Of a stretch of 61,592 nucleotides of DNA, positions 44,100 to 54,883 are shown in pieces. The translations under genes and the position numbers were made by a program. The notes beneath the pieces were generated by a model. That model ran no database searches and was not told the origin of the DNA. It worked only from the letters and a program-made list of their open reading frames with translations. The stretch covers positions 1 through 61,592 of the forward strand of contig JAMOQI010000014.1 in assembly GCA_027064095.1 (NCBI GenBank). Direction: 5' to 3'. Within the stretch, counting starts at the first letter, position 1. Each line of letters starts with the position of its first letter. The stretch comes from Bacteroidales bacterium. Its GTDB lineage: Bacteria; Bacteroidota; Bacteroidia; Bacteroidales; UBA1556.

Positions 44100-45416
44100 A
44101 TGGATGGATTAGTAATGGCAGGACAATTAATACTTGCCTTATCAATAATAGTAGTATTACACGAATTTGGCCATTTTTTAGCTGCCAGAGCTTTTGGGAT
44201 TAAAGTAGAAAAATTCTTCTTATTTTTTGATGCATGGGGCGTAAAGCTATTTAAATTTAAAAAAGGAGATACTGAATACGGAATTGGTTGGTTACCTTTA
44301 GGAGGATATGTAAAAATATCCGGTATGATAGATGAATCAATGGATAAAGAAGCATTGAAACTTCCTCCTAAAGATTATGAATTTCGTTCTAAGCCTGCTT
44401 GGCAAAGATTAATTGTAATGCTTGGTGGAGTGATAATGAATTTTATTTTAGGGATAATATTATTAGCATTTGTTACTGTGCATTATGAGCAAGAGTATTT
44501 ACCTCTTGATGCTGTTGATAATGGAATTTATGCATACGAATTAGCTCAAGAAGTAGGTTTTAAGACTGGCGATAAAATTATTGCAGTAAATGGGAAGAAG
44601 GTAAATAGATTTAACGATGTTCTTTCTCAAAGCAACCTTATGGGAGCAAAGGTTACAGTAATAAGAGATGGTAAAGAATTAGATGTTACCATTCCAGATA
44701 ATTTTTATAAAAATTTCACAAAAAAGTCTAAACCATTATTTATTTCTGCCGAGAATTTTCAATTCGATATTGATAGTGTCATTAGAGGTAGTAATGCTGA
44801 AAAAGGAGGGCTTCGGAAAGGCGATAAAGTAATCAAGATAGATGATATACCAATTCAGAGCTTTGGCGATTTCAGAAATATTGTTTTCAACAATAAAGGT
44901 AACACTCTAAATATGTCTGTATTAAGACAAAGTGATACTTTAAGCCTTGCGGTTGCTGTAGATAGTACAGGCATCATAGGTGTTTCAACCAATACACCAC
45001 CATACAAATACAAAGAATATTCTGTTGCTGATGGACTAAAATATGGATGGAGTGATGGAGTTTCTATTATAACTGCCAATATAAAAGGCTTTGGAAAAAT
45101 ATTTTCAGGAAAAGAAAAGGCTACAGAATCTTTACAAGGACCAATTGGTATTGCAACCATTTATGGTAGTATTTGGAATTGGCATAGGTTCTGGTTCTTA
45201 ACAGCAATGATTTCCTTGATTCTTGGATTTACTAACCTCCTGCCTATACCAGCATTAGATGGCGGCCATGTTATTTTTCTTACTTATGAAGCTGTTACAA
45301 GACGTACTCTTTCCGATAAATTTATGGAGCGAGCACAAATGGTGGGAATGGTAATTCTAATTTCACTAATGGTTTTCGTTATAGGAAATGATATTTGGAA
45401 GCATATTTTAAATTAA
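44100..45416 (+). CDS. rseP: RIP metalloprotease RseP
   Basis: RseP is a site-2 membrane protease that cleaves anti-sigma factors and signal-peptide remnants. The 438-residue protein has the zinc motif HEFGH (His21, Glu22, His25) in the first helix. Two central PDZ domains follow (around 130-205 and 225-300). The third ligand region NLLPIPALDGGH lies in the C-terminal helices. The ATG at 44100 is 6 bp after dxr. Neighbours dxr and dxs on both sides are also seen beside rseP in other Bacteroidota. Confidence 0.95.
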   Translation: MDGLVMAGQLILALSIIVVLHEFGHFLAARAFGIKVEKFFLFFDAWGVKLFKFKKGDTEYGIGWLPLGGYVKISGMIDESMDKEALKLPPKDYEFRSKPAWQRLIVMLGGVIMNFILGIILLAFVTVHYEQEYLPLDAVDNGIYAYELAQEVGFKTGDKIIAVNGKKVNRFNDVLSQSNLMGAKVTVIRDGKELDVTIPDNFYKNFTKKSKPLFISAENFQFDIDSVIRGSNAEKGGLRKGDKVIKIDDIPIQSFGDFRNIVFNNKGNTLNMSVLRQSDTLSLAVAVDSTGIIGVSTNTPPYKYKEYSVADGLKYGWSDGVSIITANIKGFGKIFSGKEKATESLQGPIGIATIYGSIWNWHRFWFLTAMISLILGFTNLLPIPALDGGHVIFLTYEAVTRRTLSDKFMERAQMVGMVILISLMVFVIGNDIWKHILN

Positions 45417-45484
45417 ATATTACTTTAGCAAGTTATAATTTAATATTTATAAATTTTATTTTTACACAAAGTTAACGTGTTTTA

Positions 45485-47395
45485 ATGAATCTCAAAGAAG
45501 ATAATAAATATAAATATCTCGACAGAGTAGATAATCCGGCAGATCTCAAGAAGCTGAAAAAGGAAGAATTAGCACCATTATGTGCTGATATTAGACGTTT
45601 TTTGATAGATACCTTAGCCCAAAATCCAGGACATTTTGGAGCTAGTCTTGGCGTTATTGAACTTACTGTAGCATTACACTACGTTTACGACACTCCTTAT
45701 GATAAAATAGTATGGGATGTAGGTCATCAAGCATATGGACATAAGATAATAACCGGTAGAAAAGATAGCTTTCATACCAATAGAAAACTTGGTGGCATTA
45801 GTGGTTTTCCAAAAATTACTGAAAGTGAGTTTGACGCCTTTGGTGTTGGACACTCTTCAACTTCTATATCGGCAGCCTTAGGTATGGCAGTTGCTTCTCA
45901 ATTAAAAGGCGATATTAACAGAAGACATATTGCTATTATTGGCGATGGTGCCCTAACGGGAGGCGAAGCTTTTGAGGCTCTTAATAATGCTGGCGTTAAC
46001 AAAACAAACTTGCTTGTTATTCTTAATGATAATGGAATAAGTATTGACAAAGGTGTAGGCACACTGAAAGAGTTTTTGTTAGATGTTACAACCTCAAAAA
46101 CATATAATAGAGTAAAAGATAAGACTTGGAATGCTCTTGGTGTGCTTGGAACAAAAGGGCCTACTCCTAGAAGAATATTGCAAATGATTGGACAAGCTCT
46201 AAAGAATACATTACTTAAGCGCTCTGATTTGATGGAGTCATTAAATATGAGATATTTTGGGCCTGTTGATGGTCATGATATTGAAAGGTTGATACGTATA
46301 TTAAAACTCCTTCATGATATTCCGGGTCCTAAATTGTTACATATTGTAACTAAAAAGGGTAAAGGTTTCCAGCAAGCAGAGGAAAATCAAACTACTTTTC
46401 ATGCGCCAGGGAAATTTGATAAAAATACCGGACAATTACAAAAAGTTGACACTTCGCATTTAGCACCTAAATATCAAGATGTATTTGGACATACCATTTT
46501 AGAATTAGCAAGAAAGAATAATAAAATAGTGGGTATAACTCCTGCAATGTTAAGCGGTAGTTCTCTAACAATAATGCAAAAGGAAATGCCTAATAGAGTA
46601 TTTGATGTTGGAATTGCTGAGCAGCATGCTGTTACTTTTAGCGCAGGAATGGCAATACAAGGCATGATACCATTCTGTAATATTTACAGTACTTTCCTTC
46701 AAAGAGGTTACGATCAATTAATACACGATGTAGCACTGCAAAAACTTAATGTAACCTTCTGTATAGATCGAGGAGGATTGGTTGGAGAAGATGGACCGAC
46801 ACATCATGGTAGCTTTGACTTAGCATATCTACGAATAATCCCAAATTTAACAGTTATGGCTCCAATGAATGAAATGGAGTTAAGAAATATGATGTATACT
46901 TGTCAGGCAAATAAAATTGGTCCTGCATCAATAAGGTATCCTAGGGGAAGAGGCTTTAATACAAATTGGCGTAACAAATTTGAATTAATAGAAATTGGGA
47001 AAGGGCGCACAATACGTGAAGGTAAAGATATTGCAATAGTTTCTATCGGCCATGTTGGTAATTTTGCACTACAAGCAGCTGAAGAATTAGAAGATGAAAA
47101 TATTGCAGTTTACGATATGAGATTCTTAAAACCTATTGATACTGAACTTCTTCATTCTATTTTTAATAAGCATAAATATATAATAAGTATTGAAGATGGA
47201 ACAATAATAGGTGGTCTTGGGTCTATGTTAAGCGAGTTTAAAACTATGCATAACTACTCTAATAATATTAGCATTTTGGGTATTCCTGATAATTTTATTG
47301 AGCATGGAAATCCAAAAGAATTATATGCTATTTGTGGATTTGATAAGAATGGAATTCTTAACGAAATAAAAAAAATACAGAAAAAGTATTATTAA
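45485..47395 (+). CDS. dxs: 1-deoxy-D-xylulose-5-phosphate synthase
   Basis: Dxs condenses pyruvate and glyceraldehyde-3-phosphate, using TPP, to start the MEP pathway. The 636-residue protein has the transketolase-like domains. Visible motifs include GHFGASLGVIELTVALHYVYD, the TPP/Mg site GDGALTGGEAFEALNNAG, catalytic EQHAVTFSAGMA and RGGLVGEDGPTHHGSFD. Length is normal. It follows rseP by 68 bp; with dxr and ispG in the window, three MEP enzymes are present. Confidence 0.97.
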   Translation: MNLKEDNKYKYLDRVDNPADLKKLKKEELAPLCADIRRFLIDTLAQNPGHFGASLGVIELTVALHYVYDTPYDKIVWDVGHQAYGHKIITGRKDSFHTNRKLGGISGFPKITESEFDAFGVGHSSTSISAALGMAVASQLKGDINRRHIAIIGDGALTGGEAFEALNNAGVNKTNLLVILNDNGISIDKGVGTLKEFLLDVTTSKTYNRVKDKTWNALGVLGTKGPTPRRILQMIGQALKNTLLKRSDLMESLNMRYFGPVDGHDIERLIRILKLLHDIPGPKLLHIVTKKGKGFQQAEENQTTFHAPGKFDKNTGQLQKVDTSHLAPKYQDVFGHTILELARKNNKIVGITPAMLSGSSLTIMQKEMPNRVFDVGIAEQHAVTFSAGMAIQGMIPFCNIYSTFLQRGYDQLIHDVALQKLNVTFCIDRGGLVGEDGPTHHGSFDLAYLRIIPNLTVMAPMNEMELRNMMYTCQANKIGPASIRYPRGRGFNTNWRNKFELIEIGKGRTIREGKDIAIVSIGHVGNFALQAAEELEDENIAVYDMRFLKPIDTELLHSIFNKHKYIISIEDGTIIGGLGSMLSEFKTMHNYSNNISILGIPDNFIEHGNPKELYAICGFDKNGILNEIKKIQKKYY

Positions 47396-47518
47396 TATTA
47401 TTTTTTTTAATAATTTTACTTTTTATTAAATCACATAATATTATTAGTTATTTTATGACATAACTTTCTATATTCTATTTAAGTAATATAATTGTATTTA
47501 CTACAAAATAATTATTGA

Positions 47519-48565
47519 ATGATATTACTAATTACGGGTGCAACAATAGCTTTATTACTTTCATTTTATTTACTAAATGAGGTTACTGACAGTTTTTTTA
47601 TACCTTCATTAGACCAAATAGGTGCTCGACTAAAAATGTCTGATGATGCTTCAGGGGCAACCCTTATGGCTGCCGGCTCGAGTGCTCCCGAACTTTTTAT
47701 ATCCATTATTGCCTTAATTTATGGTGGTGATAATTTTGAAATCGGTGTTGGAACAATTGTTGGCTCTGCGCTATTCAATTTATTAGTAATAATTGGGGCT
47801 GTAGCTTTTGTCAAAAATTCAAAAGTTGCTTGGCAACCAATGCTTAGGGATCTTTTGTTTTATACCATATCTATTGGTTTGTTGTATTGGGCATTCTCAT
47901 CAGGAATGATATCTCTATTGCATGTTGCTTTATTTATTGGAGTTTATATTATTTATGTTATTGCTGTTCTAAACTGGAAGAAATTATTTCATTACGAAAG
48001 AGTCATTATAGACGAAGAGGATGACGAAGATGAACCTTTTTGGAAAAAATATTTTAAACCTTTGGATTACGTTTTACACAAAATATATCCTTCTGCCGAA
48101 CATTATTTTATTAATTTCTTTATAAGCATATTATTAATAGCCCTTTTGAGTTGGGTATTGGTAGAAAGTGCAGTGGTTATAAGTGAATCCATTGGCATAC
48201 CAAAATATATAATAGCACTAACAGTTCTTGCCTTTGGAACTTCTGTCCCCGATATGATGTCGTCTATTATAGTTGCAAAACAGGGACGTGGTGGAATGGC
48301 TATTAGCAACGCTTTAGGTTCAAATATCTTTGATATTCTTATTGGACTCGGTATTCCTTGGATGGTTTTAATCTTAATGAAAGGAGTAGAAGTTAATGTT
48401 GTTGGTAGTAATATTACAAATCATATTCTTATATTACTTTCTTCTGTTGTTGGTATGCTTACCATATTCTTAATTACAAAATGGCGTGTAAACAAATTTG
48501 TAGGAGGACTTCTTCTTAGTGCATATCTAATTTATCTTATCAATATTATATATCAAGCTAGCTAA
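47519..48565 (+). CDS. Calcium/sodium antiporter (CaCA family)
   Basis: The 348-residue protein has about ten membrane segments in two inverted halves. Both CaCA signature motifs are clear: GATLMAAGSSAPELFISI in the first half and LAFGTSVPDMMSS plus NALGSNIFDILIGLG in the second. The central cytoplasmic loop is acidic (EEDDEDEPFWKKY). This group exchanges Ca2+ for Na+ (K+-dependent types share the motifs). It ends directly at the ATG of the flavin reductase, so the two are co-transcribed. Confidence 0.9.
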   Translation: MILLITGATIALLLSFYLLNEVTDSFFIPSLDQIGARLKMSDDASGATLMAAGSSAPELFISIIALIYGGDNFEIGVGTIVGSALFNLLVIIGAVAFVKNSKVAWQPMLRDLLFYTISIGLLYWAFSSGMISLLHVALFIGVYIIYVIAVLNWKKLFHYERVIIDEEDDEDEPFWKKYFKPLDYVLHKIYPSAEHYFINFFISILLIALLSWVLVESAVVISESIGIPKYIIALTVLAFGTSVPDMMSSIIVAKQGRGGMAISNALGSNIFDILIGLGIPWMVLILMKGVEVNVVGSNITNHILILLSSVVGMLTIFLITKWRVNKFVGGLLLSAYLIYLINIIYQAS

Positions 48566-49162
48566 ATGTCCAAAACTCAATGGAAACCAGGTACATTAGT
48601 GTATCCTTTACCTGCTGTAATGGTTAGTTGTGGCAACAAAACCGAAGATTTTAATATCATTACCATTTCTTGGACAGGAACTATTAATACCAATCCTCCT
48701 ATGCTTTATATTTCAATACGTCCAGAAAGATATTCTTATAGTATTATTAAAAAAAGCGGAGAATTTGTTATCAACCTTACCAATAAAGATATAGCTTTTG
48801 CTACTGACTGGTGTGGAGTAAAATCTGGTAGAGATTTCAATAAGTTTAAAGAAATGAATTTACATCCTATTCCAGCTACAAAGATCAATGCTCCTATGAT
48901 TGACGAAGCTCCAATAAATATTGAGTGTAAAGTAAAGCAGATAATACCATTAGGTAGCCATGATATGTTTATTGCTGAAGTAATTAATATCCATGCTGAT
49001 GAGAAATATATTGACCCTAAAACCGAAACCTTTGATATGCAAAAGGCAGGATTAATTGCTTATTCTCATGGGAATTATTACGAACTTGGAAATAAAATAG
49101 GGCACTTTGGATTTTCTGTTAAGAAGAAAAAAAAGAAGAAAAAATCAAAATATAAAAAATAA
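48566..49162 (+). CDS. Flavin reductase-like protein
   Basis: This 198-residue protein is of the flavin reductase/FMN-binding split-barrel type. FNIITISWTGTINTNPPMLYISIRPERYSYSIIKKSGEFVINL is the typical binding-site block, split here into its parts NIITISWTG, NPPMLYISIRPERYS and GEFVINL. Such proteins bind FMN and either reduce it or use it in small redox reactions; the partner is unknown. The C-terminus is a long run of lysines (about residues 186-198). It starts immediately after the exchanger stop codon. Confidence 0.82.
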   Translation: MSKTQWKPGTLVYPLPAVMVSCGNKTEDFNIITISWTGTINTNPPMLYISIRPERYSYSIIKKSGEFVINLTNKDIAFATDWCGVKSGRDFNKFKEMNLHPIPATKINAPMIDEAPINIECKVKQIIPLGSHDMFIAEVINIHADEKYIDPKTETFDMQKAGLIAYSHGNYYELGNKIGHFGFSVKKKKKKKKSKYKK

Positions 49163-49249
49163 TTGTTTTATCCTTCATAGGTTTGCACTTTTATTAAACA
49201 AGAAAATATTGGATAAAATTCATTAAATCACCAAATATTATTAAATGAT

Positions 49250-49648
49250 TTATGCGTCATCATCTAAATAAGCCAATTTATTGTTTTTTAGGTCATTAAT
49301 AAATCGAGCACGAAGGTCAGATTTAAAATTATCTAATATTTTTTTCTCTTGAGGTACAATACCTCCAAACGAGTCTGCAACAGAGACCATTACATCTAAT
49401 AAGTACTTATATTCAGGATCAGGGCCATTTTCCTTGCAAATATCAATAGCATTATTATAAGCCTCCTCAACGGTATGATGCCTATCATTCTCATAATTAA
49501 ACGACCATTTAATCTCCTTTGCCCACGGATGTTGATTTAAAAATCGCTCAAGCGTTTCAATCTCTTCCTTTTGAACTTCTCCATCAGCCATAGCAATAGC
49601 ATATATCAATTCTCCAAAAGCATCATATAATCTTTCTCTTTTAATCAT
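49250..49648 (-). CDS. TerB-like protein
   Basis: The 132-residue helical protein resembles the TerB/DjlA-type family: AFGELIYAIAMADGEVQKEEIETLERFL contains the DG.....E metal-binding pattern, and a second repeat-like half contains MVSVADSFGGIVPQEKKILD. TerB proteins bind metal and are linked to tellurite resistance and phage defence, but most relatives have no assigned role. No other ter genes are nearby. It converges with the flavin reductase gene, 87 bp away. Confidence 0.65.
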   Translation of the reverse strand: MIKRERLYDAFGELIYAIAMADGEVQKEEIETLERFLNQHPWAKEIKWSFNYENDRHHTVEEAYNNAIDICKENGPDPEYKYLLDVMVSVADSFGGIVPQEKKILDNFKSDLRARFINDLKNNKLAYLDDDA

Positions 49649-49878
49649 GTCCTACTGTAGTTTGTTTGGTCTGTGGCAAAAATAACAATATTCCTGTTTA
49701 CCAACAAATATTAAACAATAATTGTTTTAGCAAAAAAAATAATGGTGATTATCATAATGATTAATAAGATTATTAAAATCAAAAGTTTTGTCTTTTTTTA
49801 TTCCAAAGGTATTTGTACTTTTGCATATTAATATTTTAGCCCTAAGGGCATATTTTATCTGAGAAAAACATACAATTT

Positions 49879-51096
49879 ATGCAAGATACTGTAGCTATTA
49901 TTTGTGGTGGAGGACCAGCACCAGGTATTAATGCTGTAATAAGTTCAATTTCTAGAGTCTTTTTAAAATCTAATTATAGGGTAATAGGAATTCATGAAGG
50001 TTATAAAGGTTTATTTTCCAATAAACGTAGAACTGAAGAAATAGATTTTCATTTTGCCGACAGGATTCACAATGTTGGAGGATCCGCATTATTAATGAGT
50101 CGTCATAAGCCTGATGATAAAGAATTTAGTGTTGATTTTTTTGTCGAAAACAATATTAAACTATTAGTTACAATAGGTGGTGACGACACAGCATCTACAG
50201 CAAATAGAATAACAAAGTTTCTTATTGACCATGATATAAAAATACAAAATATTCATGTTCCTAAAACTATTGACAACGACCTCCCGTTACCAGAGGGAAT
50301 TTCCACCTTTGGATATCAATCAGCAAAGGAAGAAGGAGTAAAAATAGCAAATACTATATACGAAGATGCCAGAACTAGTGGAAATTGGTTTGTAGTAAGT
50401 GCTATGGGACGTGAAGCAGGTCATCTGGCTTTTGGCATTGGCTCTGCAGTAAGATTTCCTATGATTATTATTCCTGAAATGTTTAACAAAACAGATATTA
50501 CTGTTGACAAGATTGTTAGGCTAGTAATTTCATCAATATTAAAACGATTAATTCTAGGTATTAGATATGGTGCAGTAATAATTAGTGAAGGAGTATTTCA
50601 TTTTATGACAGATGAAGAAATTAAAAGTACCAATATCAATTTTACCTACGATGATCATGGTCATCCTGAACTTGGAACAGTAAGTAAGGCACATATTTTT
50701 AATCTTATTTTAGCTCAAAAGTTAAAAGAATTAAGTATTTCAATTAAAAGTCGACCTGTAGAATTAGGCTATGAACTAAGATGTATACAGCCGACAGCTT
50801 ACGATTTAATGTATTGTACTTTGTTAGGAATTGGCGTTAAACGTCTTTTTGATTCTGGATATACAGGATGTATGGTAATGGCAGATAATGCAGGGAATAT
50901 TTCTCCTTTATTTTTAAAAGATGTACAAAACGAAGAGGGTAAAATTAAAACCAGATTAGTAAATATGAATTCTGAAAAAGCAAGTATGATTTTTGAGGAC
51001 GGCATTCAGTATATAAACCCCGGCGATTATGAAGAAGCCAAAGAGTTTGTTTCGGATCCATCATATTACGATTTTAGAAAAATATTAAAGTGGTAA
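49879..51096 (+). CDS. 6-phosphofructokinase, PPi-dependent signature
   Basis: This 405-residue PFK-superfamily protein phosphorylates fructose 6-phosphate in glycolysis. The donor-site residues argue for pyrophosphate rather than ATP. The motif at residues 100-104 reads GGDDT (ATP enzymes have GGDGS), and at 128-134 reads PKTIDND (ATP enzymes have PGTIDND). Asp at the fourth position and Lys in place of Gly are the classic discriminators. Also present are GGGPAPGINAV near the start and AMGREAGHLA. A PPi enzyme would be reversible. It is 18 bp upstream of mlaE, with a candidate promoter box at 49816-49823. Confidence 0.88.
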   Translation: MQDTVAIICGGGPAPGINAVISSISRVFLKSNYRVIGIHEGYKGLFSNKRRTEEIDFHFADRIHNVGGSALLMSRHKPDDKEFSVDFFVENNIKLLVTIGGDDTASTANRITKFLIDHDIKIQNIHVPKTIDNDLPLPEGISTFGYQSAKEEGVKIANTIYEDARTSGNWFVVSAMGREAGHLAFGIGSAVRFPMIIIPEMFNKTDITVDKIVRLVISSILKRLILGIRYGAVIISEGVFHFMTDEEIKSTNINFTYDDHGHPELGTVSKAHIFNLILAQKLKELSISIKSRPVELGYELRCIQPTAYDLMYCTLLGIGVKRLFDSGYTGCMVMADNAGNISPLFLKDVQNEEGKIKTRLVNMNSEKASMIFEDGIQYINPGDYEEAKEFVSDPSYYDFRKILKW

Positions 51097-51114
51097 TTAG
51101 TTTATTTTATTGAT

Positions 51115-51855
51115 ATGCAATTCTTTTTTAATTTCGGCAGATATCTATTATTGATGAAATCAACATTTAGTAAGCCGTTAAATTACAAATATTTTTTTAA
51201 ACAATTAGGTACTGAGATAAATGACATCGGTTTGAACTCATTAGGAATTGTAAGCATTATATCTGTTTTTATAGGTGCTGTTCTTGTAATTCAGGCCGGA
51301 TATCAAATACAAAACCCTCTTATACCGGCATATACTCTTGGCTATGGTGTTAGAGAATCTGTTATATTGGAGTTTTCGCCAACAATTGTTAGCCTTATTC
51401 TTTCCGGTAAAATTGGATCAAGTATTGCATCTCAAATAGGCACAATGCGAGTAACCGAACAAATTGATGCTCTTGATATTATGGGTGTTAATTCGGCAAG
51501 TTTTTTAATTCTCCCAAAAATTATTGCCGGTTTATTGGTTTTTCCTTTTTTAGTTTCCATTAGTATGATGATAGGCATCACAGGTGGTTATCTTGCTGCT
51601 ATCATGTGGGGAATATCATCTTCAGTTGATTTTATTGCGGGGCTAAACTATTGGTTTGTACCTTTTGAAATAGTCTATGCAATATTTAAAGCCACATTTT
51701 TTTCATTTCTAATTGTTAGCATTTCAGCTTATTACGGGTATTTTGCCAAAGGAGGAGCTGAAGATGTGGGACGTGCCAGTACCAAAGCGGTTGTTTATGG
51801 AAGTGTTGCTATTCTTCTTTCTAACCTTATTATCACTAAACTATTTTTGTCATGA
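51115..51855 (+). CDS. MlaE-type lipid ABC transporter permease
   Basis: The 246-residue protein is an MlaE/YrbE-family permease: ILEFSPTIVSLILSGKIGSSIASQIGTMR and VTEQIDALDIMGVNS are the family's signature loops, followed by KAVVYGS near the end. It would be the inner-membrane part of a phospholipid or sterol-like lipid transporter (MCE system). Its stop overlaps the ATPase start by 4 bp. No MlaD/MCE-domain protein is encoded nearby, so the substrate-binding partner must be elsewhere. Confidence 0.88.
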   Translation: MQFFFNFGRYLLLMKSTFSKPLNYKYFFKQLGTEINDIGLNSLGIVSIISVFIGAVLVIQAGYQIQNPLIPAYTLGYGVRESVILEFSPTIVSLILSGKIGSSIASQIGTMRVTEQIDALDIMGVNSASFLILPKIIAGLLVFPFLVSISMMIGITGGYLAAIMWGISSSVDFIAGLNYWFVPFEIVYAIFKATFFSFLIVSISAYYGYFAKGGAEDVGRASTKAVVYGSVAILLSNLIITKLFLS

Positions 51856-52604
51856 TAGAAGTTAGAAATTTGAACAAATCATTCGAAGATAAACAGGTTT
51901 TACATGATGTAAATATTATCTTTGAACAAGGCAAACAAAATCTTATTATTGGCCAAAGTGGAAGTGGTAAAACAGTTTTACTTAAATGCTTGGTAGGTCT
52001 TTTTGAACCTGATAGTGGAACTGTATTATTCAACGATAGAGATTTCACTTCTATGTCATTGAAACAAAAGAAAGAAATACGCAAAGAAATAGGAATGCTA
52101 TTTCAGGGTGGTGCTCTTTTCGATAGTATGACAGTGATAGAAAATGTGATGTTCCCTCTTCAGATGTTCTCTGAAATGAGTAAAGAAGAACAAATTGAAA
52201 GAGCTAATTTTTGTATCAAAAGAGTTGAATTAGAAGATGCCCACAATAAACTACCGTCAGAAATTAGTGGTGGAATGCAAAAACGTGCTGCCATTGCCAG
52301 GGCAATTGCTTTAAACCCCAAATATCTTTTCTGTGATGAACCCAACTCCGGCCTTGACCCCAAAACGGGTGTACTTATCGATAATTTAATTGAAGAAATT
52401 ACTCAAGAATTTAATATCACTACCATTATTAACACGCATGATATGAATTCTGTTATTGTACATGGTGATAATATCAACTATATTTACCAAGGTAAAGTTT
52501 GGTGGCAAGGAGACAAAACAGAGTTCTTACACACCCAAAACGAAGAGCTACAAGATTTTATCTATTCCACAGAAATTTTAAAAAGACTTAAACCTCAATC
52601 ATGA
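51852..52604 (+). CDS. MlaF-type ABC transporter ATPase
   Basis: The 250-residue ATPase has Walker A GQSGSGKT (about residues 34-41) and the Q-loop LFQGGALFDSM, which is typical of MlaF. The signature SEISGGMQKR, Walker B KYLFCDEPNSGLDP and switch His in NTHDMNSV are also present. All catalytic residues are intact. It pairs with the permease just upstream (4-bp overlap) and overlaps the CvpA gene downstream by 4 bp, so all three are coupled. Confidence 0.92.
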   Translation: MIEVRNLNKSFEDKQVLHDVNIIFEQGKQNLIIGQSGSGKTVLLKCLVGLFEPDSGTVLFNDRDFTSMSLKQKKEIRKEIGMLFQGGALFDSMTVIENVMFPLQMFSEMSKEEQIERANFCIKRVELEDAHNKLPSEISGGMQKRAAIARAIALNPKYLFCDEPNSGLDPKTGVLIDNLIEEITQEFNITTIINTHDMNSVIVHGDNINYIYQGKVWWQGDKTEFLHTQNEELQDFIYSTEILKRLKPQS

Positions 52605-53140
52605 ATTTTATAGATGCTATAATTGCTATTCCCATTCTTTGGTTTGCTTATAAGGGCTTTACCAAAGGGCTGATTATTGAATTAGCAACCCTAATAGCTC
52701 TTTTATTGGGAATTTATTTTGCCGGACATTTCTCAGATTATACAGCAGATTTCCTTCGTCATAATTTAGAATTTCATAGTAGATATATGAGTATTATTTC
52801 CTTTAGTATTACTTTTTTAGGAATAGTATTATTGGTAATACTGTTTGGGAAAAGTCTTGAAAAAATAGTTAATGTTCTCCTCTTAAGTTTCGTTAATAAA
52901 ATATTAGGGGCTGTTTTTGGATTGATAAAAGTAGCTTTTGTAATAAGTACACTCATTTATATACTTGGAACATTCGATGTTGAAGAGAAGCTTATTTCTA
53001 AGGAATTACAACAAGAATCGCTACTTTATAAGCCCATTAAAACTATTGCTCCAGCCGTTTTCCCTATTATCAAAGAATCTAATGTGGGAATTATAGATAT
53101 AATTGATGAAAGCGTGCATAATAATCTAAAGAAATTCTGA
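52601..53140 (+). CDS. CvpA-family membrane protein
   Basis: The 179-residue protein has four membrane segments. The opening NFIDAIIAIPILWFAYKGFTKG matches the CvpA start (two helices with a KG(F/L) turn), as does the later LSFVNKILGAVFGLIKV. E. coli CvpA is linked to colicin V production and bile/envelope stress; the molecular role is not settled. It is coupled by a 4-bp overlap to the MlaF-like gene, which supports an envelope function. A 108-bp gap follows before the ABC-F gene. Confidence 0.8.
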   Translation: MNFIDAIIAIPILWFAYKGFTKGLIIELATLIALLLGIYFAGHFSDYTADFLRHNLEFHSRYMSIISFSITFLGIVLLVILFGKSLEKIVNVLLLSFVNKILGAVFGLIKVAFVISTLIYILGTFDVEEKLISKELQQESLLYKPIKTIAPAVFPIIKESNVGIIDIIDESVHNNLKKF

Positions 53141-53224
53141 TAGCCATAATCCTGTTTTACATTTTAATTTTACTAAACAAATCATTTAAAGTTAATTATT
53201 TATACTACTTTTGCAGCCTTCTAA

Positions 53225-54862
<1,638 letters not shown>

Positions 54863-54883
54863 ACATTTTTATTGCTACTAATC

